IMG/VR virus record: IMGVR_UViG_3300032516_005962
Coordinates: 1 to 25,399 of that record
DNA length: 25,399 nucleotides
Source: a virus
Reading direction: 5' to 3' (one strand)
Each line of letters starts with the position of its first letter. Within the stretch, counting starts at the first letter, position 1. Below the pieces are notes generated by a model, which saw only the letters and a list, made by a program, of their open reading frames with translations, made no database searches and was not told where the DNA came from. Shown here one piece after another: positions 7,287 through 13,257 of the stretch. The translations under genes were made by a program, and so were the position numbers.

Positions 7287-7668
7287 GCTCCGCCAATTCT
7301 ACGGCCGCCACTGGCGCACCGTCATCCGCCCGCGCATCCTGGCCCGCGCTCGCGGGCGCTGTGAGGACTGTGGCGTCCCGAACCGTCTTGAGACGTTGCG
7401 GGTCGGCTCAGCTTGGTTCGAGGGGCGCAACTCCCGCTGGTACGACCATCGGGTGAGACTCCCCCGACCGGTGCGCCAGGCTCACCGCGTCCGCGTCATC
7501 CTCACCATCGCCCACTTCAACCACGATCCCGCCGACAACCGCGACGAGAACCTCATGGCGCTCTGCCAGTGGTGTCACCTGCACCACGATCAGTCGCACC
7601 ATAAGGCCACGCGCTCCGCCCGCAAAGACGCCCGCCGGCCGCTCCTGGCTGGCCAGGAGGCCGCATGA
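7270..7668 (+). CDS. HNH nuclease-family protein
   Basis: This is a 132-residue protein. Structural Cys pairs are C31-ED-C34 and C99-QW-C102. The HNH fold is visible as VILTIAHFNHDPADNRDENL (from residue 76) followed by MALCQWCHLHHD. The histidines at 82 and 85, Asn94 and His103/106 correspond to the metal and catalytic positions. Such proteins nick or cut DNA with one metal ion. In phages they assist packaging, act as homing endonucleases or degrade host DNA. The arrangement, two zinc-coordinating pairs flanking HNH in a small stand-alone protein, is common in phage early or packaging regions. It overlaps the preceding gene by 17 bases and the next by 4 (ATGA), so it belongs to the early operon rather than being an inserted homing gene. 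Confidence 0.85.
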   Translation: MPIRPELRQFYGRHWRTVIRPRILARARGRCEDCGVPNRLETLRVGSAWFEGRNSRWYDHRVRLPRPVRQAHRVRVILTIAHFNHDPADNRDENLMALCQWCHLHHDQSHHKATRSARKDARRPLLAGQEAA

Positions 7669-8000
7669 GACCGCACGTGGACAACCGCGCTCGTTGCCCC
7701 GCATCCTTCTTCCGCCGGCAACCGCCGCGCCGGCGCGGTCGGGGTTGGCTGGATCCGGGGCAGTTGCGCAACCTCAGCCCGGAGGACCGCGGCTACCACG
7801 ATGGCTATCATGACCGCCACGGCCCGGTGACCGTCAACTACTACCGCTCCCAGGACTGGCTCGCCTGGCTGCGTGGCTGGCGGGTCGGGCAGGAGGAGTT
7901 GCGCCAGGCCGAGATCACGGAATTCGGCGCGACCCTGCGCCTCCCCCCCCCCGAAAACCGTCAACAAACGTCAACTGTCGGAGGTGCGCATGCCGCCTAG
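7665..8000 (+). CDS. Small early protein with a C10 tract, unknown function
   Basis: This is a 111-residue protein starting at an ATGA overlap with the HNH gene. Central residues GYHDGYHDRHGPV and WLAWLRGWRVGQEEL (about 42-78) have the Gly/Trp/Tyr spacing of ribosome modulation factor-like small proteins (YxxGY...WxxGWxxG). The match is loose and should not be taken as assignment. Ten consecutive C at 7943-7952 encode LPPP near residue 93. After it the tail is short and unremarkable, and a loss of one C would instead join this frame to the next gene. The end overlaps the next gene by 11 bases. Confidence 0.65.
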   Translation: MRPHVDNRARCPASFFRRQPPRRRGRGWLDPGQLRNLSPEDRGYHDGYHDRHGPVTVNYYRSQDWLAWLRGWRVGQEELRQAEITEFGATLRLPPPENRQQTSTVGGAHAA

Positions 8001-8217
8001 AAAAGTGGACACCGGCCCGGACCTGTCCATTAAAATTGACACCCTCAGCGTCTACGGGAAGATCCTGGCAGACGTCAAGTTGCTAAACCAGATGGCCCGT
8101 GAACTGCCTCACCACGAGGACGTCGAGGGCACCATGCGCGTGATGGCCAGCGCGATGAAACGCCTCGATTCGAACCTGGACATCATTCTGAGGTCCCACC
8201 TGCGGATCGGGCCATGA
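7990..8217 (+). CDS. Small hypothetical phage protein
   Basis: This is a 75-residue protein. The ATG at 7990 is preceded by a GGAGGT site at proper spacing, which supports an independent start although the frame is open further upstream. The sequence (IKIDTLSVYGKILADVKLL, then MRVMASAMKRLDSNLDIILR) looks like a short all-helical protein suited to dimerise. No family is recognised. It overlaps the gene before by 11 bases and the gene after by 4, which is the packing seen throughout this early operon. Confidence 0.65.
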   Translation: MPPRKVDTGPDLSIKIDTLSVYGKILADVKLLNQMARELPHHEDVEGTMRVMASAMKRLDSNLDIILRSHLRIGP

Positions 8218-8528
8218 GTTGGGAAGCCAAAATTCTGCCCGTCTCGCCTCGGGCCCGCGAATGGATGGAGGTGCTGGGCACCCTCACCGTGCGCGTCCTC
8301 GATCCGCTGCCCGTCCGCAACTGCGCCTGCGGTGGCTATGCCGATTTCTATCGCCTGGACGTCGCCAGTCTCAGCGTCGAGCAGCGCGACCGCCTATGCG
8401 CGCACCTGACCAAGCGGTTCGACCTGCCGGCGCCGTTCGTCCAGCACTTGATGGACAACCCAGACCACGGCGTCCCCATCCTGGCCGACGACGTCTATGT
8501 GCCCCTGCCCCTGGCCTACGTGGTATGA
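8214..8528 (+). CDS. Small hypothetical protein with CxCGG motif
   Basis: This is a 104-residue protein that starts at an ATGA overlap with the previous gene and ends in another. The motif NCACGGYADFYRLDV (about residues 39-53) gives one close Cys pair. The following SVEQRDRLCAHLTKRFDLPA is a helix and PILADDVYVPLPLAY a beta-rich end. No second Cys pair is present, so a full zinc site would need a dimer or other ligands. Function unknown. Coding is supported by the translational coupling on both sides. Confidence 0.6.
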   Translation: MSWEAKILPVSPRAREWMEVLGTLTVRVLDPLPVRNCACGGYADFYRLDVASLSVEQRDRLCAHLTKRFDLPAPFVQHLMDNPDHGVPILADDVYVPLPLAYVV

Positions 8529-8800
8529 AGCGTCCACTCGATCCGCAGACCCCCGACGAATGGCAACTCGCCGTGGACGCCGCCGATGCCTGCCTGGCGC
8601 TCGACGCGGCGCGGCAGTACGGGTTAGTCACCGGCGGCCCCAAGGTCGATGTCGAACGTGCGCTGTGGATCGTCGCACAAGGAAAACTGCGCGGCATCCA
8701 GCCACGCCCCGACGCGATCAAGAACTTCCTCGCCGCGCTCATGCGCCAGGACCTCGGCCTGCCGCCGGATCCCGCCCCCGACAGCACGAAGGTGGTGTAA
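8525..8800 (+). CDS. Small hypothetical helical protein
   Basis: This is a 91-residue protein, coupled by ATGA to the gene before. It has a likely helical body (DEWQLAVDAADACLALDAAR and DVERALWIVAQGKLRGI) and a Pro/Asp-rich tail. The phrase EQWQSAVDRA in the next gene product resembles its DEWQLAVDAA, so the N-termini of the two may be related. No family is recognised and no catalytic motif is seen. Confidence 0.6.
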   Translation: MKRPLDPQTPDEWQLAVDAADACLALDAARQYGLVTGGPKVDVERALWIVAQGKLRGIQPRPDAIKNFLAALMRQDLGLPPDPAPDSTKVV

Positions 8801-8802
8801 TC

Positions 8803-9066
8803 ATGCCTCACCCCGATCAGCCGAGCTCTGAGCAGTGGCAGTCCGCCGTGGATCGCGCCTCCGGGCCGGTGAAGTTCGTGATCGTGGGTCAACTCGTCTC
8901 AGTAGATCCCGTGGGCCGGGAAGGACTCGTCATCTGGGAGGGGCGACTGGGCGAAGTATTGGTTCAGGCCCGAGTGGTCCACGTCGCCGGCGACTGCGCG
9001 TGCGGGTTCTGGCACAACCCTGAGACCAGCCAACTCCTCGGCCGGCCGCTCGCGGAGGGCCCATGA
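8803..9066 (+). CDS. Small hypothetical protein with a CxC motif
   Basis: This is an 87-residue protein starting 2 bases after the preceding stop. The core is beta-rich (VKFVIVGQLVSVDPVGREG, LVIWEGRLGEVLVQARVVHV) and resembles a small barrel. It is followed by GDCACGFWHNPE, whose Cys and His residues could bind a metal. The N-terminal SSEQWQSAVDRA resembles the gene upstream. Function unknown. The end overlaps the next gene by 4 bases. Confidence 0.6.
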   Translation: MPHPDQPSSEQWQSAVDRASGPVKFVIVGQLVSVDPVGREGLVIWEGRLGEVLVQARVVHVAGDCACGFWHNPETSQLLGRPLAEGP

Positions 9067-9407
9067 GCGCACCGGCCACCGCCGCGTACGATCCGGACCT
9101 CGACGACATGGAGGGGCGTCTCCGCTACGCCTACGCTCACATCGCCGGCGAACGCGCCGAGCCGGGTCCGGACCACACGCTCGGCCTGCGCATGGACGGC
9201 GGAGCTTCCGAATTCGCCGCGGATCCCCTGTACGACGATCTGGGCGTGGAGGAGACTCAGCGCCAGGCCCGCATCGCCGCCGGCGTCGAGCACACCTGCG
9301 TGGTCTGCGGCTGCTCCGAGTCGCGCGCCTGCCCCGGCGGCTGCGTCTGGGCCAAACCGAACTTATGCAGCCGGTGTGCTTCTGCGGCCAGGGAGGCCTT
9401 CCCATGA
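9063..9407 (+). CDS. Cys-rich zinc-binding phage protein
   Basis: This is a 114-residue protein in the ATGA-coupled chain. The first 75 residues are acidic and probably helical or disordered. The C-terminal part holds seven cysteines (79, 82, 84, 90, 94, 102, 105) in CVVCGCSESRACPGGC followed by LCSRC, a pattern able to hold one or two zinc ions. Similar Cys-rich tails (CxVCGC...ACxGGCxW...CSxC) are frequent in small phage proteins of unknown function. A nucleic-acid or protein-binding role is likely, but nothing more specific can be said. Confidence 0.7.
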   Translation: MSAPATAAYDPDLDDMEGRLRYAYAHIAGERAEPGPDHTLGLRMDGGASEFAADPLYDDLGVEETQRQARIAAGVEHTCVVCGCSESRACPGGCVWAKPNLCSRCASAAREAFP

Positions 9408-9637
9408 AGCCCCGCCTCGAGCACTGGCGCTGCGACGTCTGCCGCGAACGCGGCAGCGTCCCCCGGGCGCGCTCGGCCGCCGTGCTGTTGCAGCGCATCC
9501 TGGCGCAGCACTACGAGCGCTCCCCGGAGTGCGACCTGGCGCCGCGCCCGCCGACCGTCGCCATCGGCCACGACGGCGGCGGCTGGGTCCTGGGCCGGCC
9601 ACAGTCCACCGGGCCCGCCGCCGACGAGCCCGCATGA
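9404..9637 (+). CDS. Small zinc-finger-like protein
   Basis: This is a 77-residue protein starting at an ATGA overlap. It has C10-DV-C13 near the N-terminus, and a helix (SAAVLLQRILAQH) leading to HYERSPEC (His36, Cys43), so CxxC...H...C could close a single zinc finger. The tail from residue 50 is Pro/Gly-rich. It follows another Cys-rich gene, so the two could act together. Function unknown. Confidence 0.6.
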   Translation: MKPRLEHWRCDVCRERGSVPRARSAAVLLQRILAQHYERSPECDLAPRPPTVAIGHDGGGWVLGRPQSTGPAADEPA

Positions 9638-9954
9638 CCTGCCTCGCCGCGTCGAAACGAGGTCTCTGTTTCTTCCGGCGTTGTGCCAACAGATACCACG
9701 CTTGGCGCCTCCTCCGTGAGTTGCAAACCCTGGCGCTTGTAATGCAGAGAAGAATCGGTGACCCTTTTGAGTGCCCGCCCGGCCCACTGTTACGCGCCCA
9801 TCGTCAGTACGAGGCCCTCACCTACCTGCCCGCCCTGGACCTTTGTGCGTTCCCCCCCGATTCACCCGACTGGACCAATGATCGAGTCCTCGCGCTGACG
9901 TATGCCCTGAAGTGCATCGCACCTCCGCGTCGCCCCTACATTCAACCGATGTGA
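9634..9954 (+). CDS. Small hypothetical early protein
   Basis: This is a 106-residue protein, coupled by ATGA to the previous gene. The N-terminal half is basic with four scattered Cys and an amphipathic helix (YHAWRLLRELQTLALVMQRR). The C-terminal half contains PALDLCAFPPDSPDWTNDRV. No known family is recognised. Composition is less GC-extreme than in its neighbours around 9640-9760 (several A/T-rich codons), which might mark a recently acquired piece. Confidence 0.55.
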   Translation: MTCLAASKRGLCFFRRCANRYHAWRLLRELQTLALVMQRRIGDPFECPPGPLLRAHRQYEALTYLPALDLCAFPPDSPDWTNDRVLALTYALKCIAPPRRPYIQPM

Positions 9955-9970
9955 GCGCCGACAAGCCAGC

Positions 9971-10153
9971 ATGACCATCACCTTGATTGACCTTCGCGCC
10001 GTCGGCGGCGCCGGCGTGGTCGCCCAAAACACGCAAAAGCTCGATGCCCAGCCCGACCTGCTCGTCGTTCGCTGGTCGGACGGCTCCATCTCGACGGTCG
10101 CCTTCGCCCCCCGCGACACTGGGCCGGCGCCGACCACGGGACCGGCCGCATAG
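9971..10153 (+). CDS. Very small hypothetical protein
   Basis: This is a 60-residue protein, 16 bases after the previous stop, with no strong ribosome site. The sequence ITLIDLRAVGGAGVVAQ and LLVVRWSDGSISTVAFAPRD suggests a small beta domain followed by a Pro/Thr tail. Coding is supported mainly by its fit in the gene chain and by sensible residue composition. Confidence 0.5.
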   Translation: MTITLIDLRAVGGAGVVAQNTQKLDAQPDLLVVRWSDGSISTVAFAPRDTGPAPTTGPAA

Positions 10154-10159
10154 ACGGAC

Positions 10160-10360
10160 GTGGCTGACCTGACGTCGCGCCTCTACCGGCCGTCGCCGGC
10201 CTACTGCTGCGAGGCGTGCGTGTTCGGGCGCGGCGCACACGCCCAGTGGTGCACTGCCGGCCAACTAACTCTCGACGTGTGCGAGCGAGCCCTCCGCGAC
10301 TTCCTCACGGCTCCGTTCGTCCGGATCCGCAACCCGACCTGGATCGGACCGTCGAGTTGA
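10160..10360 (+). CDS. Very small Cys-containing protein
   Basis: This is a 66-residue protein with a GTG start 6 bases after the preceding stop. AYCCEACVFGRGAHAQWC (residues 15-31) contains four Cys and a His, enough for a zinc site, and a helix (LDVCERALRDFLTAPF) follows. It fits the run of small metal-binding proteins in this operon. Function unknown, and the start could be disputed. Confidence 0.5.
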   Translation: MADLTSRLYRPSPAYCCEACVFGRGAHAQWCTAGQLTLDVCERALRDFLTAPFVRIRNPTWIGPSS

Positions 10361-10412
10361 GCGCTGTCGATCTCTTTCGCGCGCCAGTCGCCCGGCGGCC
10401 TCGCGCGCAAGC

Positions 10413-10421
10413 TGTTATACT
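10413..10421 (+). promoter_or_regulatory. Extended -10 promoter just before a leaderless GTG
   Basis: TGTTATACT gives the TGn extension plus TATACT (five of six consensus positions). No -35 is seen, as is usual for extended -10 promoters. The GTG at 10428 lies only 6 bases after the box and has no Shine-Dalgarno, so the transcript would be leaderless. Confidence 0.5.
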
Positions 10422-10427
10422 TGGCCC

Positions 10428-10697
10428 GTGCCTGAACGCGAACCAATACTCCAAATCGGATCCACCGCCAACGTCGTACGAGTCAGCGCTGCGAATTACC
10501 TGTTAGTCTGTCTCTGCGACCATCATCCGGACGGGTCGTACGCACCAACACCCCTCCGCCGCCTCAGCGCTGCAGTCCCTCACTTGGCAGGGTTAGGGCC
10601 AGTCGGTGTAGTCGTTTATGTCCTCGGTGATGACGGCTCATATGTACCACTGACTGTCGACCTCCTGCGCCAGCTCCACATCCGTCCCGACGAGTGA
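10428..10697 (+). CDS. Small hypothetical protein behind an internal promoter
   Basis: This is an 89-residue protein with a GTG start directly after an extended -10 box. The sequence is beta-rich (TANVVRVSAANYLLVCLCDH and GPVGVVVYVLGDDGSYVPLT) with a repeated DGSY motif in both halves (HPDGSYAPTPL, DDGSYVPLTV), which suggests an internal duplication. Base composition is less G+C-rich than most neighbours. Function not recognised. It may be expressed separately from the upstream chain. Confidence 0.5.
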   Translation: MPEREPILQIGSTANVVRVSAANYLLVCLCDHHPDGSYAPTPLRRLSAAVPHLAGLGPVGVVVYVLGDDGSYVPLTVDLLRQLHIRPDE

Positions 10698-10717
10698 GCC
10701 CTCGCGCGCAGGTGTAG

Positions 10718-10735
10718 TTGCGCCCGGTGGCGCAA
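10718..10735 (+). terminator. Short stem-loop after the 10428 gene
   Basis: TTGCGCC (10718-10724) pairs with GGCGCAA (10729-10735) across a 4-base loop, 20 bases after the stop. No U-run follows, so termination would be weak or Rho-assisted. It is placed at the end of a transcription block, before the next promoter region. Confidence 0.35.
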
Positions 10736-10811
10736 GCAAAGCAGCGCCGCCGGCATCCGCCCACTCCCTCCCCTCCATAATTATTTCTGCCCGCGAATCA
10801 ACGGCTTGCCC

Positions 10812-10862
10812 CCGAAACTACGTAGTGGGTACTTTACATCAACAACGCAGCTATGGCATGAT
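10812..10862 (+). promoter_or_regulatory. Candidate promoter and operator before the 10870 gene
   Basis: CCGAAACT (10812-10819), the core of the repeats at 5867-5899, runs into the perfect palindrome ACTACGTAGT (10817-10826). A TTTACA (10833-10838) and CATGAT (10857-10862, four of six) follow with an 18-base spacer, then 7 bases to the ATG at 10870. That geometry equals that of the promoter at 5968. The -10 is weak, and ATG codons at 10858 and 10861 are alternative starts. Confidence 0.4.
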
Positions 10863-10869
10863 GGCTGCG

Positions 10870-11046
10870 ATGACACGACAACGCAAACGGGCGAGTGAGG
10901 CCGGGCGGCTGCTACAGGCCAGGCGCCGGCATCGGCGCGGGGGCCGGCCAGCAGTCATCACGCCGTGCCCCTGGTGCCGCCAGAACTACGGCGCCGCGGC
11001 TCTCCGCCGCCACCTGCCCCACTGCCGGCAGCGACGAGGAGGATGA
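10870..11046 (+). CDS. Small basic C2H2-like zinc-finger protein
   Basis: This is a 58-residue protein if started at the ATG at 10870. In-frame ATGs at 10858 and 10861 would add four or three residues. EAGRLLQARRRHRRGGRP matches the product of the first early gene (6005) at 12 of 18 positions. Then CPWCRQNYGAAALRRHLPHC gives C-x2-C and H-x2-H-C at zinc-finger spacing. This is probably a compact DNA-binding protein, and its promoter shares the CCGAAACT motif with the divergent control region at 5867. It overlaps no upstream gene. The stop precedes the next ATG by one base. Paralogue pairs of this kind might be early regulators, but that is inference. Confidence 0.6.
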   Translation: MTRQRKRASEAGRLLQARRRHRRGGRPAVITPCPWCRQNYGAAALRRHLPHCRQRRGG

Positions 11047-11047
11047 C

Positions 11048-11272
11048 ATGCACCACACCGTCAAGTACGCCCTCGAGCGCCACGCCGAGGATCTTCCCAT
11101 CCGCGCGGATCTGCGCGCGGACGGCTACTACCACCTGCACTCTCGCACAGGCGAGCGGCGCGTGATCGGCAGTGCCGCGGCTAACACCGTGCTCGCCAAC
11201 GCCGACTGGCCCACTCGCGGCGGCAACGTGCTGCTCTGGATGCACGCCCGTCCACTGGATCGGGCGGCCTGA
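11048..11272 (+). CDS. Small hypothetical protein
   Basis: This is a 74-residue protein with a GAGGAGG ribosome site, starting one base after the previous stop. The sequence HTVKYALERHAEDLPIRADL, then GYYHLHSRTGERRVIGSAAA, then NVLLWMHARPL is compact and mixed alpha/beta with no recognisable family. It ends 10 bases before a very strong stem-loop. Confidence 0.6.
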   Translation: MHHTVKYALERHAEDLPIRADLRADGYYHLHSRTGERRVIGSAAANTVLANADWPTRGGNVLLWMHARPLDRAA

Positions 11273-11281
11273 GCCGCCCCT

Positions 11282-11316
11282 CCACCTGGCCGCGCCGCTC
11301 GGGCGCGGCCAGGTGG
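11282..11316. terminator. 15-bp perfect stem-loop between genes
   Basis: CCACCTGGCCGCGCC (11282-11296) and GGCGCGGCCAGGTGG (11302-11316) pair perfectly with a 5-base loop. No T-run follows, and the ribosome site of the next gene starts directly after the stem. It may end transcription with help, protect the 3' end of the upstream message, or control access to the next start codon. Confidence 0.55.
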
Positions 11317-11329
11317 GGAAGGCAAAGAC

Positions 11330-11791
11330 ATGACGATGATCGAGATCCGCAAATGGTCCGAGCGCCAGGCTCAGTTGGGCACCATGACGCCGGCTGACTA
11401 TCTCGCCGAGCACAACCGGTGCGCTCTGGCGATGGGGCAACCCACCATCACGGCAAACGATGATCTGCTCGACGATTACGCCGAGGCGCACGGCGACCGC
11501 GCCAAGCGGTACGGCCGCATCATTGCCGCCATCGCCGCGATCCCCGTGCGCAGGGAGTACGCCGGACTCGTCAACCGCCTGGAATGGCCCGACAACGGCG
11601 CCTGCAACGCAGCTCGACTACTCATCCGCAAGGGTGGGGAGGTCGCGGCACGCACCCGTGATTATCTGCGCCTGCGGTACGACCGAGTGCGCCGTGCCAG
11701 TGACCTGGTGCTCGACCAATGCTTGCTCCTCGGCACGGGCCACGGCTGGGGCGATCAGGATTTCCGGGGCGGTCCTCGGTATCCCTCGTAA
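11330..11791 (+). CDS. Hypothetical protein, last gene of the early strand
   Basis: This is a 153-residue protein with an ATG at 11330 after GGGGAAGG. The body is helical: EIRKWSERQAQLGTMTPADY, then DDLLDDYAEAHGDRAKRYGR, then GACNAARLLIRKGGEVAAR and SDLVLDQCLLLGTGHGW. No domain is recognised. The strong hairpin just upstream separates it from the preceding gene, so its expression may be set independently. It ends 7 bases before the stop of the recombinase gene, which runs the other way. Confidence 0.6.
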   Translation: MTMIEIRKWSERQAQLGTMTPADYLAEHNRCALAMGQPTITANDDLLDDYAEAHGDRAKRYGRIIAAIAAIPVRREYAGLVNRLEWPDNGACNAARLLIRKGGEVAARTRDYLRLRYDRVRRASDLVLDQCLLLGTGHGWGDQDFRGGPRYPS

Positions 11792-11798
11792 CCCCCAT

Positions 11799-12359
11799 TC
11801 ATCGCCTCCCAAACACTCGCCGCGCGAAATCGTCCCGCTGCGCGCTCGTGATCTGCGCGTAGATCACCGTGGACTGGATGTTGGCATGCCCGAGCCAGTC
11901 CTGCACCCGCCGAATGTCGCTGTCCGGCCGGCCCATCAGCCAGGTTGCGATCGAGTGCTTCAGGACATGGAAGTGGCGCTTCTCCGGCGCCAGGCCCGCC
12001 GCGGCGCCGTAGCGCTTCATCAGCCGGTCGAGTTGGTAGCGGGAGATTCCCCGTCTCCGCCGGGACGGGAACAAGGGGCCCGGATCGTATCCCCGCACCC
12101 TCAACCACGCCCGGAGCGCGCGCAGCTCCTCATCGGATAGCAGGTGCTCCCCGCTCCGCGACCCCTTCAGCCGGTGGACGTAGATCCGGCCGACCTTCAG
12201 CCTGACGTCGGCCACCTGGAGCAGCGCCACCTCGCTCGCCCGCAGTCCCCGCCAGAACGCCACCGTCCAGATCGCCCGGTCCCGGACGCTGCGAATCGCC
12301 GAAAACAGCGCCCGTAACTCCTCTTCTGTCAGGTACTTAGGAGTCACCGCGAACACCAC
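11799..12359 (-). CDS. Short tyrosine recombinase (integrase catalytic domain only)
   Basis: This is a 186-residue protein. The catalytic set of the lambda integrase family is present: Arg40 in GLRASEVALL, Lys65 in HRLKGSRSGE, His131 in HVLKHSIATW, His158 in DWLGHANIQST and the nucleophile Tyr167 in VIYAQ. The second Arg of the HxxR motif is Lys134 (HVLK), a variant I recall from a clade of bacterial and phage recombinases. The N-terminal core-binding domain of full integrases is missing, so the size is like FimB/FimE. It probably integrates the phage or resolves and inverts DNA. The start is a GTG at 12359 or the next codon, without a clear ribosome site. It is the last gene of a leftward recombination module. 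Confidence 0.85.
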   Translation of the reverse strand: MVFAVTPKYLTEEELRALFSAIRSVRDRAIWTVAFWRGLRASEVALLQVADVRLKVGRIYVHRLKGSRSGEHLLSDEELRALRAWLRVRGYDPGPLFPSRRRRGISRYQLDRLMKRYGAAAGLAPEKRHFHVLKHSIATWLMGRPDSDIRRVQDWLGHANIQSTVIYAQITSAQRDDFARRVFGRR

Positions 12360-12563
12360 AGATCAGTCATTCTGTTGCGTTCGCGCCCCTGGCCGCACGC
12401 AGAATCAATCACTTACAGCACGTCGGCAGGGGTCCAGCTTCACTGTAATGTGGAGTTAGACTCGAAATCGGTAGGCGCCGGCGGCCCCAGGCTCCGGAGT
12501 GGGCCGATGTGGAGATGCACCAGCCGTCCCAGGACCGCCTACTCTTGGGTGGGTAGAAGCACG
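12360..12563. other. Non-coding gap before the recombinase gene
   Basis: These 204 bases contain no convincing reading frame or strong hairpin. Their position beside a tyrosine recombinase makes them a candidate for the phage attachment site, but no repeat marks a core. A tRNA-like phrase near 12455-12475 does not fold into an anticodon arm. Confidence 0.3.
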
Positions 12564-12788
12564 CTACCCTGCACGTCGGCGCCGGAGCCCTCCGGCTGCA
12601 CCGCGGTCCAGCCGGCAACTCGACAGTAGCGCCGCCCGGCTGAAGATCGCCTCGTAGCTGATCGTGTACCGTTCCCGGTCGCCCTTCGGCCAGATGGCCA
12701 GGAACCCCGGATGCAACTCGATCACCAGCGGTCGCCCACGATGGGTGGACTTCGTTTCCCGCTGGATGATCCGGCGAACGAGTGTCAC
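12564..12788 (-). CDS. Small hypothetical phage protein
   Basis: This is a 74-residue protein. The start is the GTG of a GTGA overlap with the stop of the preceding gene (12787-12785), a tighter fit than the longer reading. RRIIQRETKSTHRGRPLVIE, then FLAIWPKGDRERYTISYEAI, looks like a small beta barrel with a conserved-looking KGxRxxYxxxYxAI ending. I have the impression of similar small proteins in other prophages but cannot name a family. It is part of the leftward recombination module. Confidence 0.65.
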   Translation of the reverse strand: MTLVRRIIQRETKSTHRGRPLVIELHPGFLAIWPKGDRERYTISYEAIFSRAALLSSCRLDRGAAGGLRRRRAG

Positions 12789-13012
12789 CGGTCGGCCTCC
12801 ACTTCGAGCCAATGCAGCCGGCCCTCCAGCTCCGCAACCTTGCCGGCGAGCTCATCCACCTTCCCCGCCACTGACAGCGCCTCTTCGACGCCGTGGTCCT
12901 CTGTCTCGGCGTCTCCCCGTCCACACGCCTCCACCAGAAGCGCGTCCAGGAGCTCCTTCATCGTCCCCAACCGGCATTGCAAGATGCCTTCGTGCGAAAT
13001 CAACACGCGCAT
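12785..13012 (-). CDS. Small coiled-coil protein
   Basis: This is a 75-residue protein with an ATG at 13012 behind a strong GGGAGGAGG site. The C-terminal third, VDELAGKVAELEGRLHWLEV, has heptad spacing of a coiled coil. The N-terminal ISHEGILQCRLGTMKELLDA is also helical. Probably oligomeric. Function not recognised. It overlaps the upstream gene by 13 bases and the downstream one by 4. Confidence 0.6.
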   Translation of the reverse strand: MRVLISHEGILQCRLGTMKELLDALLVEACGRGDAETEDHGVEEALSVAGKVDELAGKVAELEGRLHWLEVEADR

Positions 13013-13257
13013 GACATCCTCCTCCCAGCAACCAGTTCGTCGTCGTCACCCTGCGGTTGGTCCTTTGAGGGCGCCGGCGCCGGCGGATCGCTGGCCAGCA
13101 TCGATATCCACAAACAGAGCAACGCCAGAATCACCAGCACCGCCGCCAAGGCCCTCAGCCACGGAAATCGAGGGCGAGGGGCCTCCACTCCCCCGCCCTC
13201 AAGGTAGCGCAGGAACTCCTCCTGCGCCCTGCGATCGTACTCGCCGAACTCCGTCAC
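13000..13257 (-). CDS. Single-pass membrane protein
   Basis: This is an 85-residue protein started by the GTG of a GTGA overlap with the nuclease stop (13256-13254). A charged N-terminal part (EFGEYDRRAQEEFLRYLEGG) is followed by one transmembrane helix, WLRALAAVLVILALLCLWIS (about residues 33-52), and then a Pro/Asp-rich tail. The positive residues before the helix suggest that the N-terminus faces the cytoplasm. Function unknown: a small inner-membrane phage protein, perhaps for lysis or superinfection control. Confidence 0.6.
   Translation of the reverse strand: MTEFGEYDRRAQEEFLRYLEGGGVEAPRPRFPWLRALAAVLVILALLCLWISMLASDPPAPAPSKDQPQGDDDELVAGRRMSCAC

Noticed and set aside
12445-12490. tRNA-like phrase GACTCGAAATCGGTAGG
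   Set aside because: The flanking bases do not form a 5-bp anticodon stem, and no T-arm GGTTCRAAYCC or acceptor stem was found.
12375-12629. Plus-strand frame of 84 codons beside the recombinase
   Set aside because: It needs a TTG start with no ribosome site, has low-complexity composition, and overlaps a better supported minus-strand gene.
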